This document shows, one piece after another, positions 1 through 8,964 of a stretch of DNA of 64,000 nucleotides. The notes below the pieces were generated by a model, which was not told the origin of the DNA, did no database searches, and saw only the letters and a list, made by a program, of their open reading frames with translations. Each line of letters starts with the position of its first letter. Positions within the stretch are counted from its first letter, which is position 1. The DNA comes from Thioglobus_A sp964344985. Lineage in GTDB: Bacteria > Pseudomonadota > Gammaproteobacteria > PS1 > Pseudothioglobaceae. The stretch spans positions 1 through 64,000 of the forward strand of contig CAYFPI010000002.1 of assembly GCA_964344985.1 (NCBI GenBank), written 5' to 3'. The translations under genes were made by a program, and so were the position numbers.

Positions 1-273
1 CTGATAACCTTTGGGGAGGTCTGGGTAAAAGTAGTTTTTGCGGGCAAACACCGAATGTTTGGATACCTCAGCACCAATGGCCAACCCAAATTTGGTGGCC
101 ATAACCACCGCCTCACGGTTCAATACGGGTAACACGCCCGGCATGGCCAAATCGACTTCGCACGCCTGTGTGTTGGGCATGGCACCATAAGCGGTGGACG
201 CGGCAGAAAAGATTTTTGATTTTGTGTTTAATTGAGCATGTATCTCAAGACCGATTACCGTTTCCCACTGCAT
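1..273 (-). CDS. gatB: Aspartyl/glutamyl-tRNA(Asn/Gln) amidotransferase subunit B, N-terminal part (runs off window)
   Basis: Only the first 91 codons are present; the gene continues past base 1. The frame opens with MQWETVIGLEIHAQLNTKSK, the characteristic GatB start, and includes the conserved YFYPDLPKGYQ stretch. GatB binds the mischarged tRNA and performs the ATP-dependent activation step in the GatCAB complex, which converts Glu-tRNA(Gln) to Gln-tRNA(Gln) and/or Asp-tRNA(Asn) to Asn-tRNA(Asn) in the cytoplasm. It starts one base after the gatA stop and is the last seen member of a gatC-gatA-gatB series. Bases 1-207 are near 55% GC by hand count, clearly above the neighbouring genes, while the first codons of the gene have the normal AT-rich composition. 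Confidence 0.93.
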   Translation of the reverse strand, partial: MQWETVIGLEIHAQLNTKSKIFSAASTAYGAMPNTQACEVDLAMPGVLPVLNREAVVMATKFGLAIGAEVSKHSVFARKNYFYPDLPKGYQ

Positions 274-274
274 A

Positions 275-1723
275 CTAGTTCTCCTGTGGCATTTGCTGAT
301 GCCAGTCGGTTTGCTGTTGGAATTGATGTGCAATATTAAGCAGTTTTGACTCTGACCAGTAATTGCCAATCAGCTGTAACCCTACTGGTAATTTTTGAGA
401 AAATCCTGCTGGAATACTCATGCCAGGCAAGCCTGCTAAATTTGCTGATAAAGTGTAAATATCAGACAGATACATAGATACAGGGTCTTTTACCGAACCC
501 AAATCAAAAGCTGTGGTTGGTGATACCGGGCCCATAATAACGTCCACATCTTTAAAAGCTTTCTTAAAGTCATCACTGATTAGATGGCGAACTTTTTGAG
601 CTTTCAAATAATAAGCGTCGTAATATCCTGCTGAGAGTGCATAAGCGCCAATCATAATACGGCGTTTAACTTCATCACCAAACCCTTCTGAACGAGAACG
701 TAAATATAAATCTTCTAAATCTTTCGGATCTTCGCAGCGATAACCATAACGCACACCATCTAGTCGGGATAAGTTCGATGAACACTCACAAGGTGCAACA
801 ATGTAGTAGGTTGGAATGGCATAAGATGAATTGGGTAGAGAGATCTCTTTAACCTTGGCGCCCATGGCTTCAAATTCTTTGACAGCATCCATAACACAGC
901 TGGCTACACCATCATCTAATCCTTCTGAGAAAAACTCTTTAGGCAGACCAATGGTTAAGCCTTCAATAGAGTTATTTAAATCTTTAGCATAGTCAGGCAC
1001 ATCTTGCTGAGCCGATGTCGAGTCTTTTTCATCAAAACCGGCCATGGCATTTAATACAATAGCAGCATCCTGCGCAGTTTTTGTCATTGGTCCTGCCTGA
1101 TCAAGGCTAGACGCATAAGCGATCATACCGTATCTAGAAACACGACCATAAGTTGGCTTAAGACCAGTAATGCCACAAAGACTTGCTGGTTGTCTAATGG
1201 AGCCACCTGTGTCTGTGCCTGTAGCAAAAGCACTTAAACCGCCTGCAACTGCAGCTGCCGAACCACCAGATGAACCACCAGGAATCTTACTCTTATCCCA
1301 CGGATTTTTAACTGCGCCATGAAAAGAGTTTTCATTACTAGAACCCATGGCAAATTCGTCCATGTTGGCTTTGCCTAGCATGACTAAATTTTGTTGATTT
1401 AACTTGTGTGAAACTGTTGCATCATAAGGCGAAATAAAGTTATCCAGCATTTTTGATCCAGCTGAGGTTTTAACACCTTGCGTGCAAAAAATATCCTTAT
1501 GCGCATAAGGAATACCTGTCAATATGGTGCCAGACCCAGATGATATTTTTTCATCTGCATTCTTAGCTTGAGCCAAAGCGCTTTCTTCAGTTACAGTAAT
1601 GTAGGCATTAAGATCTGAACTGTTAATTCGACCCAAGTAATGCTGCGTAATTTCAACTGATGAAAAATCTTTATTTTTTAACCCTTGTGCTAATTCGGCA
1701 ATGGTTTTTTGATGAATACCCAT
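275..1723 (-). CDS. gatA: Aspartyl/glutamyl-tRNA amidotransferase subunit A
   Basis: 482-residue amidase-signature enzyme, normal length for GatA. It hydrolyses glutamine and supplies ammonia to GatB for transamidation of Glu-tRNA(Gln)/Asp-tRNA(Asn). The Ser-cisSer-Lys triad is visible: Lys76 (AHKDIF), Ser151 in the Gly-Ser-rich GGSSGGS motif and Ser175 in DTGGSIRQPA. The spacing matches Lys79-Ser154-Ser178 of Staphylococcus GatA. It is separated by single bases from gatC upstream and gatB downstream, so the three subunits are almost certainly co-translated. Presence of GatCAB implies that at least one of the Gln/Asn aminoacylation routes is indirect in this organism. Confidence 0.97.
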   Translation of the reverse strand: MGIHQKTIAELAQGLKNKDFSSVEITQHYLGRINSSDLNAYITVTEESALAQAKNADEKISSGSGTILTGIPYAHKDIFCTQGVKTSAGSKMLDNFISPYDATVSHKLNQQNLVMLGKANMDEFAMGSSNENSFHGAVKNPWDKSKIPGGSSGGSAAAVAGGLSAFATGTDTGGSIRQPASLCGITGLKPTYGRVSRYGMIAYASSLDQAGPMTKTAQDAAIVLNAMAGFDEKDSTSAQQDVPDYAKDLNNSIEGLTIGLPKEFFSEGLDDGVASCVMDAVKEFEAMGAKVKEISLPNSSYAIPTYYIVAPCECSSNLSRLDGVRYGYRCEDPKDLEDLYLRSRSEGFGDEVKRRIMIGAYALSAGYYDAYYLKAQKVRHLISDDFKKAFKDVDVIMGPVSPTTAFDLGSVKDPVSMYLSDIYTLSANLAGLPGMSIPAGFSQKLPVGLQLIGNYWSESKLLNIAHQFQQQTDWHQQMPQEN

Positions 1724-1724
1724 A

Positions 1725-2012
1725 TTACTCGATAACTGTTGGCACTAAATAATGCCCATTGCCAGTTTTTGGTGCAATAGATTGAAAAAGCTCTGATTGA
1801 TCAGTCTCGCTTACTTTATCCGCCCTTAAACGTTGAGACATGTGTAGCGGATGTGCCATTGGTGTAATACCATCAGTGTCAATCTCTGACAACTGCTCTG
1901 CTAGTGTCAAAATATTGTTTAAATCTTTAGTATTGCTTTGCCTTTCATCATCACTCAGTGATAGACGTGCTAGATAAGCAATTTGTGACGCTTGCTCTTC
2001 AGATAAAGACAT
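1725..2012 (-). CDS. gatC: Aspartyl/glutamyl-tRNA amidotransferase subunit C
   Basis: 95-residue small subunit that wraps around GatA and stabilises the GatAB heterodimer. The conserved N-terminal helix (EEQASQIAYLARLSLSDDE) and the C-terminal MAHPLHMSQRLRADKV segment are typical of GatC. Its stop lies one base before the gatA start, giving gene order C-A-B in the direction of transcription. The start is only two bases after the stop of the upstream coiled-coil membrane protein, so this whole group probably shares one transcript with ileS and aroB. Confidence 0.95.
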   Translation of the reverse strand: MSLSEEQASQIAYLARLSLSDDERQSNTKDLNNILTLAEQLSEIDTDGITPMAHPLHMSQRLRADKVSETDQSELFQSIAPKTGNGHYLVPTVIE

Positions 2013-2014
2013 AC

Positions 2015-2590
2015 TTACAGCATTGGGATTTTATTGAAAATTCTAAGCGGCTTAGAGAATGATGAGCGAAGAATGGTTAAATCGCGCTGCATCCATGTCA
2101 TAGAATCTTGCATGGTTGTCATGTTTTTGTTCATTTCTTCCATGTTAATCAACATTGGCTCTAATGAATCCATCTTAACGCTAACTTGTGTCAAATCAGC
2201 AGAAATACTATCAAGACTGTTTAGCTTAATGGCAACAATGTTCATATTTTTATTAACTTGAGAAAAGCTCTTTTGCATATGAGCCACTGAATTTGTCATC
2301 TGAGTAACGTTATTAGATAAAGAATTAATGCTCTTTACCATTGAACTCATGTTGTTCCCCATGTTAGGGTCCATAGAATTAGCAAGGCGTGTCATATCTT
2401 GAGTGATTGAATAAATAACAATAAAGAAGCCCATAATAATCGCACTAAATACTGCAAGTGCAGGTAAAAACATGCGCTCAAATTTTGAGCTACTGTTTTC
2501 TTCCATTTTGGCAACTAAGTTTTCTAAACACTCAACAGTAGGTGCTTCTGAATTGTGGTCAATGGCTGCTTTTTGTTCTTTGTAAGTCAT
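2015..2590 (-). CDS. Hypothetical single-pass membrane protein with long coiled coil
   Basis: 191 residues, family not recognised. Residues 1-38 are polar and probably cytoplasmic. About 40-65 form one hydrophobic transmembrane helix (LPALAVFSAIIMGFFIVIYS). The remainder is rich in Asn, Met and Ser with heptad-like spacing (NSLSNNVTQMTNSVAHMQKS and similar), suggesting a long extracytoplasmic coiled coil resembling methyl-accepting or tethering proteins, without any signalling domain. It lies between aroB and gatC with a 21-base and a 2-base gap, in the same operon. The location gives no functional hint beyond co-expression with housekeeping genes. Confidence 0.8.
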   Translation of the reverse strand: MTYKEQKAAIDHNSEAPTVECLENLVAKMEENSSSKFERMFLPALAVFSAIIMGFFIVIYSITQDMTRLANSMDPNMGNNMSSMVKSINSLSNNVTQMTNSVAHMQKSFSQVNKNMNIVAIKLNSLDSISADLTQVSVKMDSLEPMLINMEEMNKNMTTMQDSMTWMQRDLTILRSSFSKPLRIFNKIPML

Positions 2591-2611
2591 GATTATTCCT
2601 TATTGTAATGC

Positions 2612-3691
2612 CTATTGACAAAATTCCCCAATTATTTGATCCAGCAGTGTCGTATTGTATTTATCTGTAATAAACGCCTCACCTAAAGATTTCATTAAAA
2701 TTAGGCGAATATTTCCGTCAATTACTTTTTTATCGACACTCATTGCCGAATAAAACTCTGAAGCTGTAATTTTACCGGTAATGCCAACCGGCAAATTAGA
2801 TTTTTCTAATAAATCTAAAACCCTTTTAACATCATTTTCTGTCAAAAAACCTTCTAACAATGAAAGTTTAGCAGCCATGAGCATCCCCACTGAAACCGCC
2901 TCTCCGTGAAGATAAGTACCATAGCCCAATGAATTTTCAATGGCGTGGCCAAAGGTATGCCCTAGATTTAACAACGCTCGCTTTCCTGCCTCTAATTCAT
3001 CTTGAGCAACAATATCGGCTTTATCTTTACATGATTGATAAACAATCTCAATCATTAATTGCTTATCACGAGACATAAGCCCTGACATATTACTCTCTAA
3101 ATACGCTAAAAAATCTTGATTGCCCAACAAGCCATACTTAATAACTTCAGCCATGCCTGCTGAGTATTGCCTATCATCTAGTGTGTCTAGCGTATCCATA
3201 TCAATAACAACACACTTAGGCTGATAGAATGCACCAATCATGTTCTTTCCCAATGCATGGTTAACGCCGGTTTTACCGCCCACACTTGAATCTACTTGAG
3301 ATAACAATGTCGTTGGTATTTGAATAAAACTCACACCACGCTGATAGCTAGCAGCAGCATAGCCTGTCATATCACCAACCACTCCACCACCTAAGGCGAT
3401 CAATGTACAGCTACGATCAAATTTTACCTCTAGTAATGCGGTAAAAATTTTATTAACCGTATCAAGTGTTTTGTACTGCTCACCATCTGGCAAAATAACT
3501 TCTGATACTTGATAATCACCCAACAAAGACTTAACCGTATCAAGATACAAAGGGGCAACTGTTGTGTTTGACACAATCATGACCTGCTTGCCAGTAATGT
3601 GCCTGGTTAATAACTCTGATTGAGATAAAAGATCTTGCCCAATATAGATGGGATAAGATTTTTCTTGTAAATCAAGATTAAGTGTTTTCAT
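2612..3691 (-). CDS. aroB: 3-dehydroquinate synthase
   Basis: 359 residues, normal for AroB. It catalyses the NAD- and divalent-metal-dependent cyclisation of DAHP to 3-dehydroquinate, step two of the shikimate pathway. Visible signatures are the NAD-binding GGGVVGDMTGYAAASYQRG block, IPTTLLSQVDSSVGGKTGVN, and the metal-ligand region LGHTFGHAIENSLGYGTYLHGE. The start codon overlaps the true ileS stop by one base (TAATG), indicating translational coupling. DAHP synthase (aroG) lies elsewhere in the window at 42759-43814, so the pathway genes are dispersed. Confidence 0.96.
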   Translation of the reverse strand: MKTLNLDLQEKSYPIYIGQDLLSQSELLTRHITGKQVMIVSNTTVAPLYLDTVKSLLGDYQVSEVILPDGEQYKTLDTVNKIFTALLEVKFDRSCTLIALGGGVVGDMTGYAAASYQRGVSFIQIPTTLLSQVDSSVGGKTGVNHALGKNMIGAFYQPKCVVIDMDTLDTLDDRQYSAGMAEVIKYGLLGNQDFLAYLESNMSGLMSRDKQLMIEIVYQSCKDKADIVAQDELEAGKRALLNLGHTFGHAIENSLGYGTYLHGEAVSVGMLMAAKLSLLEGFLTENDVKRVLDLLEKSNLPVGITGKITASEFYSAMSVDKKVIDGNIRLILMKSLGEAFITDKYNTTLLDQIIGEFCQ

Positions 3692-6497
3692 TAAGCGTAC
3701 ACTCTCTTTTCGCCACTACCAGCAACATTTTCAACACAGCGACCACACAACTCAGGATGGTCGCTATTGCTGCCGACATCCTCACGGNNNNNNNNNNTTC
3801 AGAATTTTGACCCACATCTTCTCTGTGATGCCAACAACGAACACATTTCTCATGTTCAGATTTTTTAACCTTAACAAATACACCCTCTCCAGCTTCAGTG
3901 CAATCATCATCCTTTTCACTCAAAGAATGAATTGAAGCATATGAGGTAATAAAGACAAATCGAAGTTCATCGCCTAACGTTTTAAGCTGATCAAATATAG
4001 CCTCATTACAATAAATTGATACTTCCGCATCTAGCGATGATCCAATGACTTTATCACTACGCATCTGTTCCATTTGTTTGCGAATGAATGGATTGATTTC
4101 TCTAGCAGCGTCAATGGCAGCGTTATCATAATTTTCGCTCAAACCTTGATACCAAGACTCTAAGAAAACACTACCGTCTTTCTCGCTTGGCATATTTTGC
4201 CAAACCTCTTCTGCAGTAAATGATAACACCGGACTTAACCAACGCACCATAGCTTCTAAAATATGATTAAGCGCAGATTGTGCTGATCGTCTCGCTAGTG
4301 AATTTTCCTGGGTTGTATATTGTCTATCTTTAATAACATCCAAATAAAACCCGCCCAAATCGTTACTGCAAAAGTTCAAAATAAGCTGCGTAACATTATG
4401 GAAATTGTACTGCTCATACGCATCCAACACCTGTGTTTGAAGTTTGGCCGTTTTTGCAATAATCCACTTATCCAAATCTAACATGTCTTCAAATTCAACA
4501 ACATGCTTAGCGCTGTCAAATCCAGCTGTATTAGCCAACATAAAACGCATGGTATTACGAATACGTCTATATGAATCAGCACTACGCTTTAAAATTTCAT
4601 CAGAGACTGTCATTTCACCCGTGTAATCAGTGCTGGCAATCCATAATCGTAAAATATCTGCACCTAGATTATTTACTACTTTCTGAGGACTCATCACATT
4701 GCCTAGAGATTTTGACATTTTTTTACCGTCTTTGTCTACAGTAAATCCATGTGTTAACACCTGCTTATAAGGCGCTTTTCCATTAATAGCAACCGATGAA
4801 ATAAGTGAAGATTGGAACCAGCCACGATGCTGATCAGAACCTTCTAAATAAAGATCTGCCACATCTGATAATCCTTCTCTAGCTCTAAGTACTGCAAAAT
4901 GAGAAACACCTGAATCAAACCATACGTCTAGCGTATCAGTGGCTTTTTCGTACTCAGATGCATCATCACCCAAAAGGTCTTTAATATCCGTTTCGAACCA
5001 AGCTTCAATACCGCCTTGTTCAATCATTTGCGATACTTGTGCAAACAACTCATCAGTATTAGGATGTAGCTCACCAGTTTGCTTGTGTGTAAACAATGTG
5101 ATTGGCACACCCCAGAAACGCTGGCGAGAAATGCACCAATCAGGACGATTTCCCACCATCAGCTCAATGCGCTTTTGTCCCCAATCTGGGATCCATTCAA
5201 CTTTAGGAATTTCAGCATTTACAACATCTCTTAAGCCATTTTGCTGCATAGAAACAAACCACTGAGGGGTTGCTCTAAAAATAACCGGTGTTTTATGACG
5301 CCAACAATGAGGATAAGAATGAGTCAACGATTCGTGCATCAGTAATGCATTTTTCTCTTTCAAAATCTCTATAACACTAGCGTTGGCTTTAAAAATGAAT
5401 TGCCCTGCCAGTAGCTCTGTATCTTCAAAAAATACGCCACGACCATCCACTGGACACTCAACTGGCAAATCATATTGTCTACCAACAGCAAAGTCCTCTT
5501 GACCATGAGCAGGTGCAGTATGCACTGCACCCGTACCCGCATCTGTGGTTACGTGATCGCCTAAAATAATTGGTACTTGCTTATCATAAAATGGATGTTG
5601 TGCTTTTAAACCCTCAAGTTCATTACCAGCAAAAGTTTGCTCGCCTACTGCGGCTTCAACACCATATCGAGATATAGCGTTTTCCGCTAATGCTTGGGCA
5701 AGCAGTAAATATTCATCGCCTTTATCAACCAATACATAATCTAGTTCTGGATGAAGTGCCACTGCTTCATTGGCTGGCAAAGTCCACGGCGTGGTTGTCC
5801 AGATAACCACCGACACAGATTTATCAACATTAAACACCGAATCATCGACAATTCTGAATTTAACATCAATGGCTTCAGATTGCTTGTCTTTGTACTCAAC
5901 CTCAGCCTCTGCTAGTGCAGAGCCACACTCCGTACACCAGTGAACAGGCTTATAGCCTTTAGAAACATGGTTGTTTTTAACAATTTCACCCAGTGCGCGA
6001 ACAATATCAGCTTCGTACTGAAAATCTTTAGTTAAGTACGGATTATCCCAATCGCCTAAAATTCCTAAACGCTGAAAGTCTTGTTTTTGTTTAGCCACTT
6101 GTGTATCTGCATACTTGCGACACTCTGCTCTGAATGAGTTGGCATCAATCTTAACACCTACTTTGCCTTTTTTCTTCTCAACATTAAGCTCAATAGGCAA
6201 ACCGTGACAATCCCAACCCGGAACATAAGGCGCATCAAATCCTGATAAGGATTTTGATTTAACAATAATATCTTTTAAGACCTTATTAACCGCATGACCA
6301 ATATGAATATCGCCATTGGCATAAGGAGGGCCATCATGAAGTGTGAATTTTGGCTTGCCTTGATTGTTTTTTCTAATTTGTGCGTACAAATCATCTGCTT
6401 GCCATTTTTGCAAAAAACCACCTTCGCGATTTGCAAGATTTGCTTTCATGGCAAATTTAGTGGCAGGTAGGTTTAAAGTAGGCTTGTAATCAGACAT
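3691..6497 (-). CDS. ileS: Isoleucyl-tRNA synthetase (interrupted by assembly gap)
   Basis: Class I aminoacyl-tRNA synthetase charging tRNA(Ile), with an editing domain for valine. The HIGH-type motif (PPYANGDIHIGHAVNK), the editing region (TTTPWTLPANEAVALHPE) and the KMSKS loop (DKDGKKMSKSLGN) are all present. A 10-N gap at 3788-3797 interrupts the C-terminal zinc finger, and its arbitrary length breaks the frame: a naive translation ends in a spurious tail at 3678. The correct C-terminus is recovered in another frame after the gap (HPELCGRCVENVAGSGEKRV plus YA) and stops at 3691-3693, overlapping the aroB start. The two gap flanks encode the same REDVG-NS stretch with different codons, so nothing is really missing. 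Confidence 0.95.
3788..3797. other. Scaffold gap (10 N) inside ileS
   Basis: Ten N characters joining two contigs. In the ileS direction the left flank ends with codons for CWHHREDVGQNSE. The right flank begins with codons for REDVGSNSDHPELCGRC. The two ends therefore overlap by about 28 bases at protein level and the real gap is negative. The overlapping nucleotides differ at many synonymous positions (for example AGA-GAA versus CGT-GAG), so the two contig ends come from different alleles or species. Confidence 0.98.
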
Positions 6498-6593
6498 TGA
6501 CGCTTAATAAATTTATAAACTAAAAAAGCGTAATTATACGTGATGAGGCAACTTTTTTGAAAACGAAAAAGTTTGTTAATATGTAATATTAAG

Positions 6594-6707
6594 CTACTTT
6601 TTAGATGAGAAGAAAAACTTTAAATAGATTGCTAATGCCATAGAAGATAGCATGAAAAATATAGCACTCCAAAAAACACCATCAGTGTTTAATTCATTGA
6701 TAGGCAC
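6594..6707 (-). CDS. Small single-helix membrane protein, copy 2 of a tandem pair
   Basis: 37 codons starting at a GTG (6705-6707) with a strong GGGAGG ribosome-binding site seven bases upstream, ending TAG at 6594. The product begins MPINELNTDGVFWSAIFFML, continues with a hydrophobic helix to about residue 29, and ends in a short basic tail (FFSSKK). It resembles the next gene upstream (6768-6890): both have NELN-x-D-x-VF at the N-terminus, one membrane helix and a positively charged end. Function unknown. The size and architecture recall accessory subunits of respiratory complexes (CcoQ, CydX) only in general shape. It is probably co-transcribed with its paralogue from the FNR-like promoter at 6928-6969. 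Confidence 0.72.
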   Translation of the reverse strand: MPINELNTDGVFWSAIFFMLSSMALAIYLKFFFSSKK

Positions 6708-6767
6708 AAAAAATCCTCCCGTTTGTTATTAACGAGAGAATATTATAAACTGTAATTGTATGGGGGT

Positions 6768-6890
6768 TTACTTGCTAAAACCTTTAAATCTTCTGCCTAC
6801 TGTAAAGATAATAAAAGCTACGATAGCCAGTACCACCATTGAAATGCTCATGTAAAAAACCACGTCATTATTTAGTTCATTCATAATCAT
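6768..6890 (-). CDS. Small single-helix membrane protein, copy 1 of a tandem pair
   Basis: 40 codons from ATG at 6890 to TAA at 6768, preceded by a GAGAGGG ribosome-binding site with eight-base spacing. That site favours this ATG over a second in-frame ATG at 6884. The product starts MIMNELNNDVVFYMSISMVV, has a membrane helix at roughly residues 12-31 and a basic tail (GRRFKGFSK). The shared NELN-x-D-x-VF motif with the following gene suggests duplication. No family recognised. The gene sits directly behind an FNR/ANR-like box and TAGAAT -10 element, so expression under low oxygen is a reasonable inference. Confidence 0.75.
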   Translation of the reverse strand: MIMNELNNDVVFYMSISMVVLAIVAFIIFTVGRRFKGFSK

Positions 6891-6927
6891 TATTACTACC
6901 CTCTCTTGTTTAATTAATAATGGGGGT

Positions 6928-6969
6928 ATTCTATCAAGAGTATTAATTAAATTAATTGATCTAAGTCAA
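6928..6969 (-). promoter_or_regulatory. FNR/ANR-type promoter for the small membrane-protein pair
   Basis: On the minus strand the box reads TTGAC-TTAG-ATCAA (6956-6969), one mismatch from the FNR consensus TTGAT-N4-ATCAA. A -10-like TAGAAT lies at 6928-6933. With a start about seven bases downstream of the -10 (near 6921), the box centre (6962.5) is at about -41.5, the classic class II activator position. The 5' leader to the ATG at 6890 would be about 30 bases. Confidence 0.6.
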
Positions 6970-6985
6970 GAAAATATTAATTAAT

Positions 6986-7714
6986 TCAAAGGTTTACCGA
7001 ATCTAGCAATAATTTAACCTGTCCAGGCTTTAGATAATCATATTGATTGGCTTTTAAAGAATCGGGCAAGCGTATCTCACCAAAACGAATGCGAATCAGG
7101 CGTGAGACTTTAAAACCAAGCGCTTCCCACAGACGTCTAACTTCACGCTTTCTACCTTCTTTAAGAACAACTTTATACCAACGATTAGCACCCGTACCGC
7201 CACCAATGGTTACACGATTAAACTGCGCAAACCCGTCTTCTAATTCAACACCATCAGTTAGTTGTTTAATATCTTCATTTTCAACTTGACCAAGTACACG
7301 TACTGCATATTCTCTATCAATTTCAGAACTTGGGTGCATGAGCTTATTAGCCAAATCGCCATTGTTAGTAAATAACAAGAGTCCAGAGGTATTTAAATCC
7401 AGTCTACCAACCATTACCCAGCGAGACTCTTTAGGTAGTAGATCATAAACACTCTTTCTACCCTCTTCATCTTTGTTGGAGCAAATAACACCTGCCTGCT
7501 TATTAAGAATAAGTACCTTTGTTTCTTCTTCTTGATAACGCTCTAAGTCAATCTTTCTACCATCGATCTTTACTTTGTCGGTAATATCACACTTATCTCC
7601 GATATTAGCAACTTTGTTATTAACCTCAATACGGCCTTGTTCAATCAGTCTTTCAGCCCAACGCCTAGAGCCATAGCCCGCATTAGCAATTAATTTTTGT
7701 AATCTTTCTGGCAT
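6986..7714 (-). CDS. rluB: 23S rRNA pseudouridine synthase, RluB type
   Basis: 242 residues, RsuA/RluB/E/F family. It has an N-terminal S4 RNA-binding domain (residues 1-60, RLQKLIANAGYGSRRWAERL) followed by the pseudouridine synthase domain with the catalytic aspartate in GRLDLNTSGLLLFTNNGDLA. The domain order and length fit RluB, which modifies 23S rRNA near position 2605; RsuA or RluE cannot be fully excluded by eye. The C-terminal extension seen in the E. coli protein is short here. It lies three bases downstream of trpS and is presumably co-transcribed with it. Confidence 0.88.
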   Translation of the reverse strand: MPERLQKLIANAGYGSRRWAERLIEQGRIEVNNKVANIGDKCDITDKVKIDGRKIDLERYQEEETKVLILNKQAGVICSNKDEEGRKSVYDLLPKESRWVMVGRLDLNTSGLLLFTNNGDLANKLMHPSSEIDREYAVRVLGQVENEDIKQLTDGVELEDGFAQFNRVTIGGGTGANRWYKVVLKEGRKREVRRLWEALGFKVSRLIRIRFGEIRLPDSLKANQYDYLKPGQVKLLLDSVNL

Positions 7715-7717
7715 AGA

Positions 7718-8917
7718 TTAATACACAATTCCCATGGCATCACGAACCTCTGCCATCGTCTCTTTAGCAACACTACGTGCTTTTTCAGACCCTTCATGAA
7801 TAATCTGCTTGATTAGTTCTGGATCGGATTGGTATTTAGCAATACGCTCTTGCATCGGCATAAGCTCTGCTTGCATGGCGTCAATCACTGGTTGTTTACA
7901 AGCCACACAACCCATCTTAGCATTTGTACAGCCATCTACCACCCAATTACAAGTGTCTTCATCAGAATACACTTCATGCAATTGCCACACTGGGCATTTT
8001 TTAGGATCACCTGCATCTGTCAACTTAATGCGCGCAGGGTCTGTTGGCATGCGTTTAATCTTTTGATCAATCTCTTGTGCACTATCCCTCAAAGAAATCG
8101 TATTTCCATAAGATTTGCTCATTTTTTGCCCGTCAAGCCCCGGCATCTTAGATGCTTTGGTTAATAGCGACTCTGGCTCAGGCAGGATAATCTTGCTCAC
8201 ACCTTCAATATAGCCGAGCAACCTTTCACGATCAGATAAAGTGATATTTTGTTGTTCTTTTAACAACGCTTGAGCTTTAACCAAGGCCTCATCATCGCCC
8301 GTTTCTTGGTAAGCTTTTCTAAGCGATCTAAATAATTTAGCCTGTTTTTTGCCCATTTTCCCAGCTGCAGCTTCAGCCTTTTCTTCAAAATCAACTTCAC
8401 GACCATAAATATGATTAAAGCGTCTTGCCACTTCACGAGTCAGCTCAACATGCGCTACTTGATCTTCACCCACAGGAACCAATCCTGCTTTATAAATCAA
8501 AATATCAGCACTTTGTAACAGTGGATATCCTAAAAATCCATAAGTGCCTAAGTCTTTAGTTTTTAACTTTAACTGCTGATCCTTGTAAGAAGGAACACGT
8601 TCTAACCAAGACAGTGGTGTGCTCATTGACAGCAATAAATGCAACTCCGCATGCTCTGGTACTTTTGATTGTACAAAAACTGTTGATGTATTAGGATTAA
8701 TGCCTGCTGCTAACCAATCAACCACCATCTCCATCACATTGGCTTCAAGATCAATTTTGTCAGAATAGTGCGTGGTAAAGGCATGCCAATCTGCTACAAA
8801 AAAATAAGAATCATATTCATTTTGCAGATCTAGCCAATTTTTTAAAACACCATGATAATGCCCTAAATGAAGACGACCTGTTGGTCGCATGCCTGATAAA
8901 ACTCGATTGTCTTGCAT
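7718..8917 (-). CDS. trpS: Tryptophanyl-tRNA synthetase, long form with Cys cluster
   Basis: 399 residues, longer than the usual 330-350. The class I signatures are RPTGRLHLGHYHG (HIGH-like) and GQKMSKSYGN. A charged helical insertion occupies roughly residues 175-240. Near the anticodon-binding region the sequence carries Cys308, Cys330, Cys337 and Cys340 in the pattern C-x21-C-x6-C-x2-C, close to the C-x22-C-x6-C-x2-C motif that binds a [4Fe-4S] cluster in Thermotoga TrpRS. An iron-sulfur-containing enzyme is therefore likely (inference). It charges tRNA(Trp) in the cytoplasm. It is followed by rluB after three bases. Confidence 0.95.
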   Translation of the reverse strand: MQDNRVLSGMRPTGRLHLGHYHGVLKNWLDLQNEYDSYFFVADWHAFTTHYSDKIDLEANVMEMVVDWLAAGINPNTSTVFVQSKVPEHAELHLLLSMSTPLSWLERVPSYKDQQLKLKTKDLGTYGFLGYPLLQSADILIYKAGLVPVGEDQVAHVELTREVARRFNHIYGREVDFEEKAEAAAGKMGKKQAKLFRSLRKAYQETGDDEALVKAQALLKEQQNITLSDRERLLGYIEGVSKIILPEPESLLTKASKMPGLDGQKMSKSYGNTISLRDSAQEIDQKIKRMPTDPARIKLTDAGDPKKCPVWQLHEVYSDEDTCNWVVDGCTNAKMGCVACKQPVIDAMQAELMPMQERIAKYQSDPELIKQIIHEGSEKARSVAKETMAEVRDAMGIVY

Positions 8918-8964
8918 AATGAATTAACTAAATTAAATTAAGTGAATTATACCAAGGCTATGGC

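Noticed and set aside
3678..3787. C-terminal tail of ileS read straight through the N run (ending at 3678)
   Set aside because: It is out of frame with the real zinc-finger end, which is found in another frame and stops at 3691-3693.
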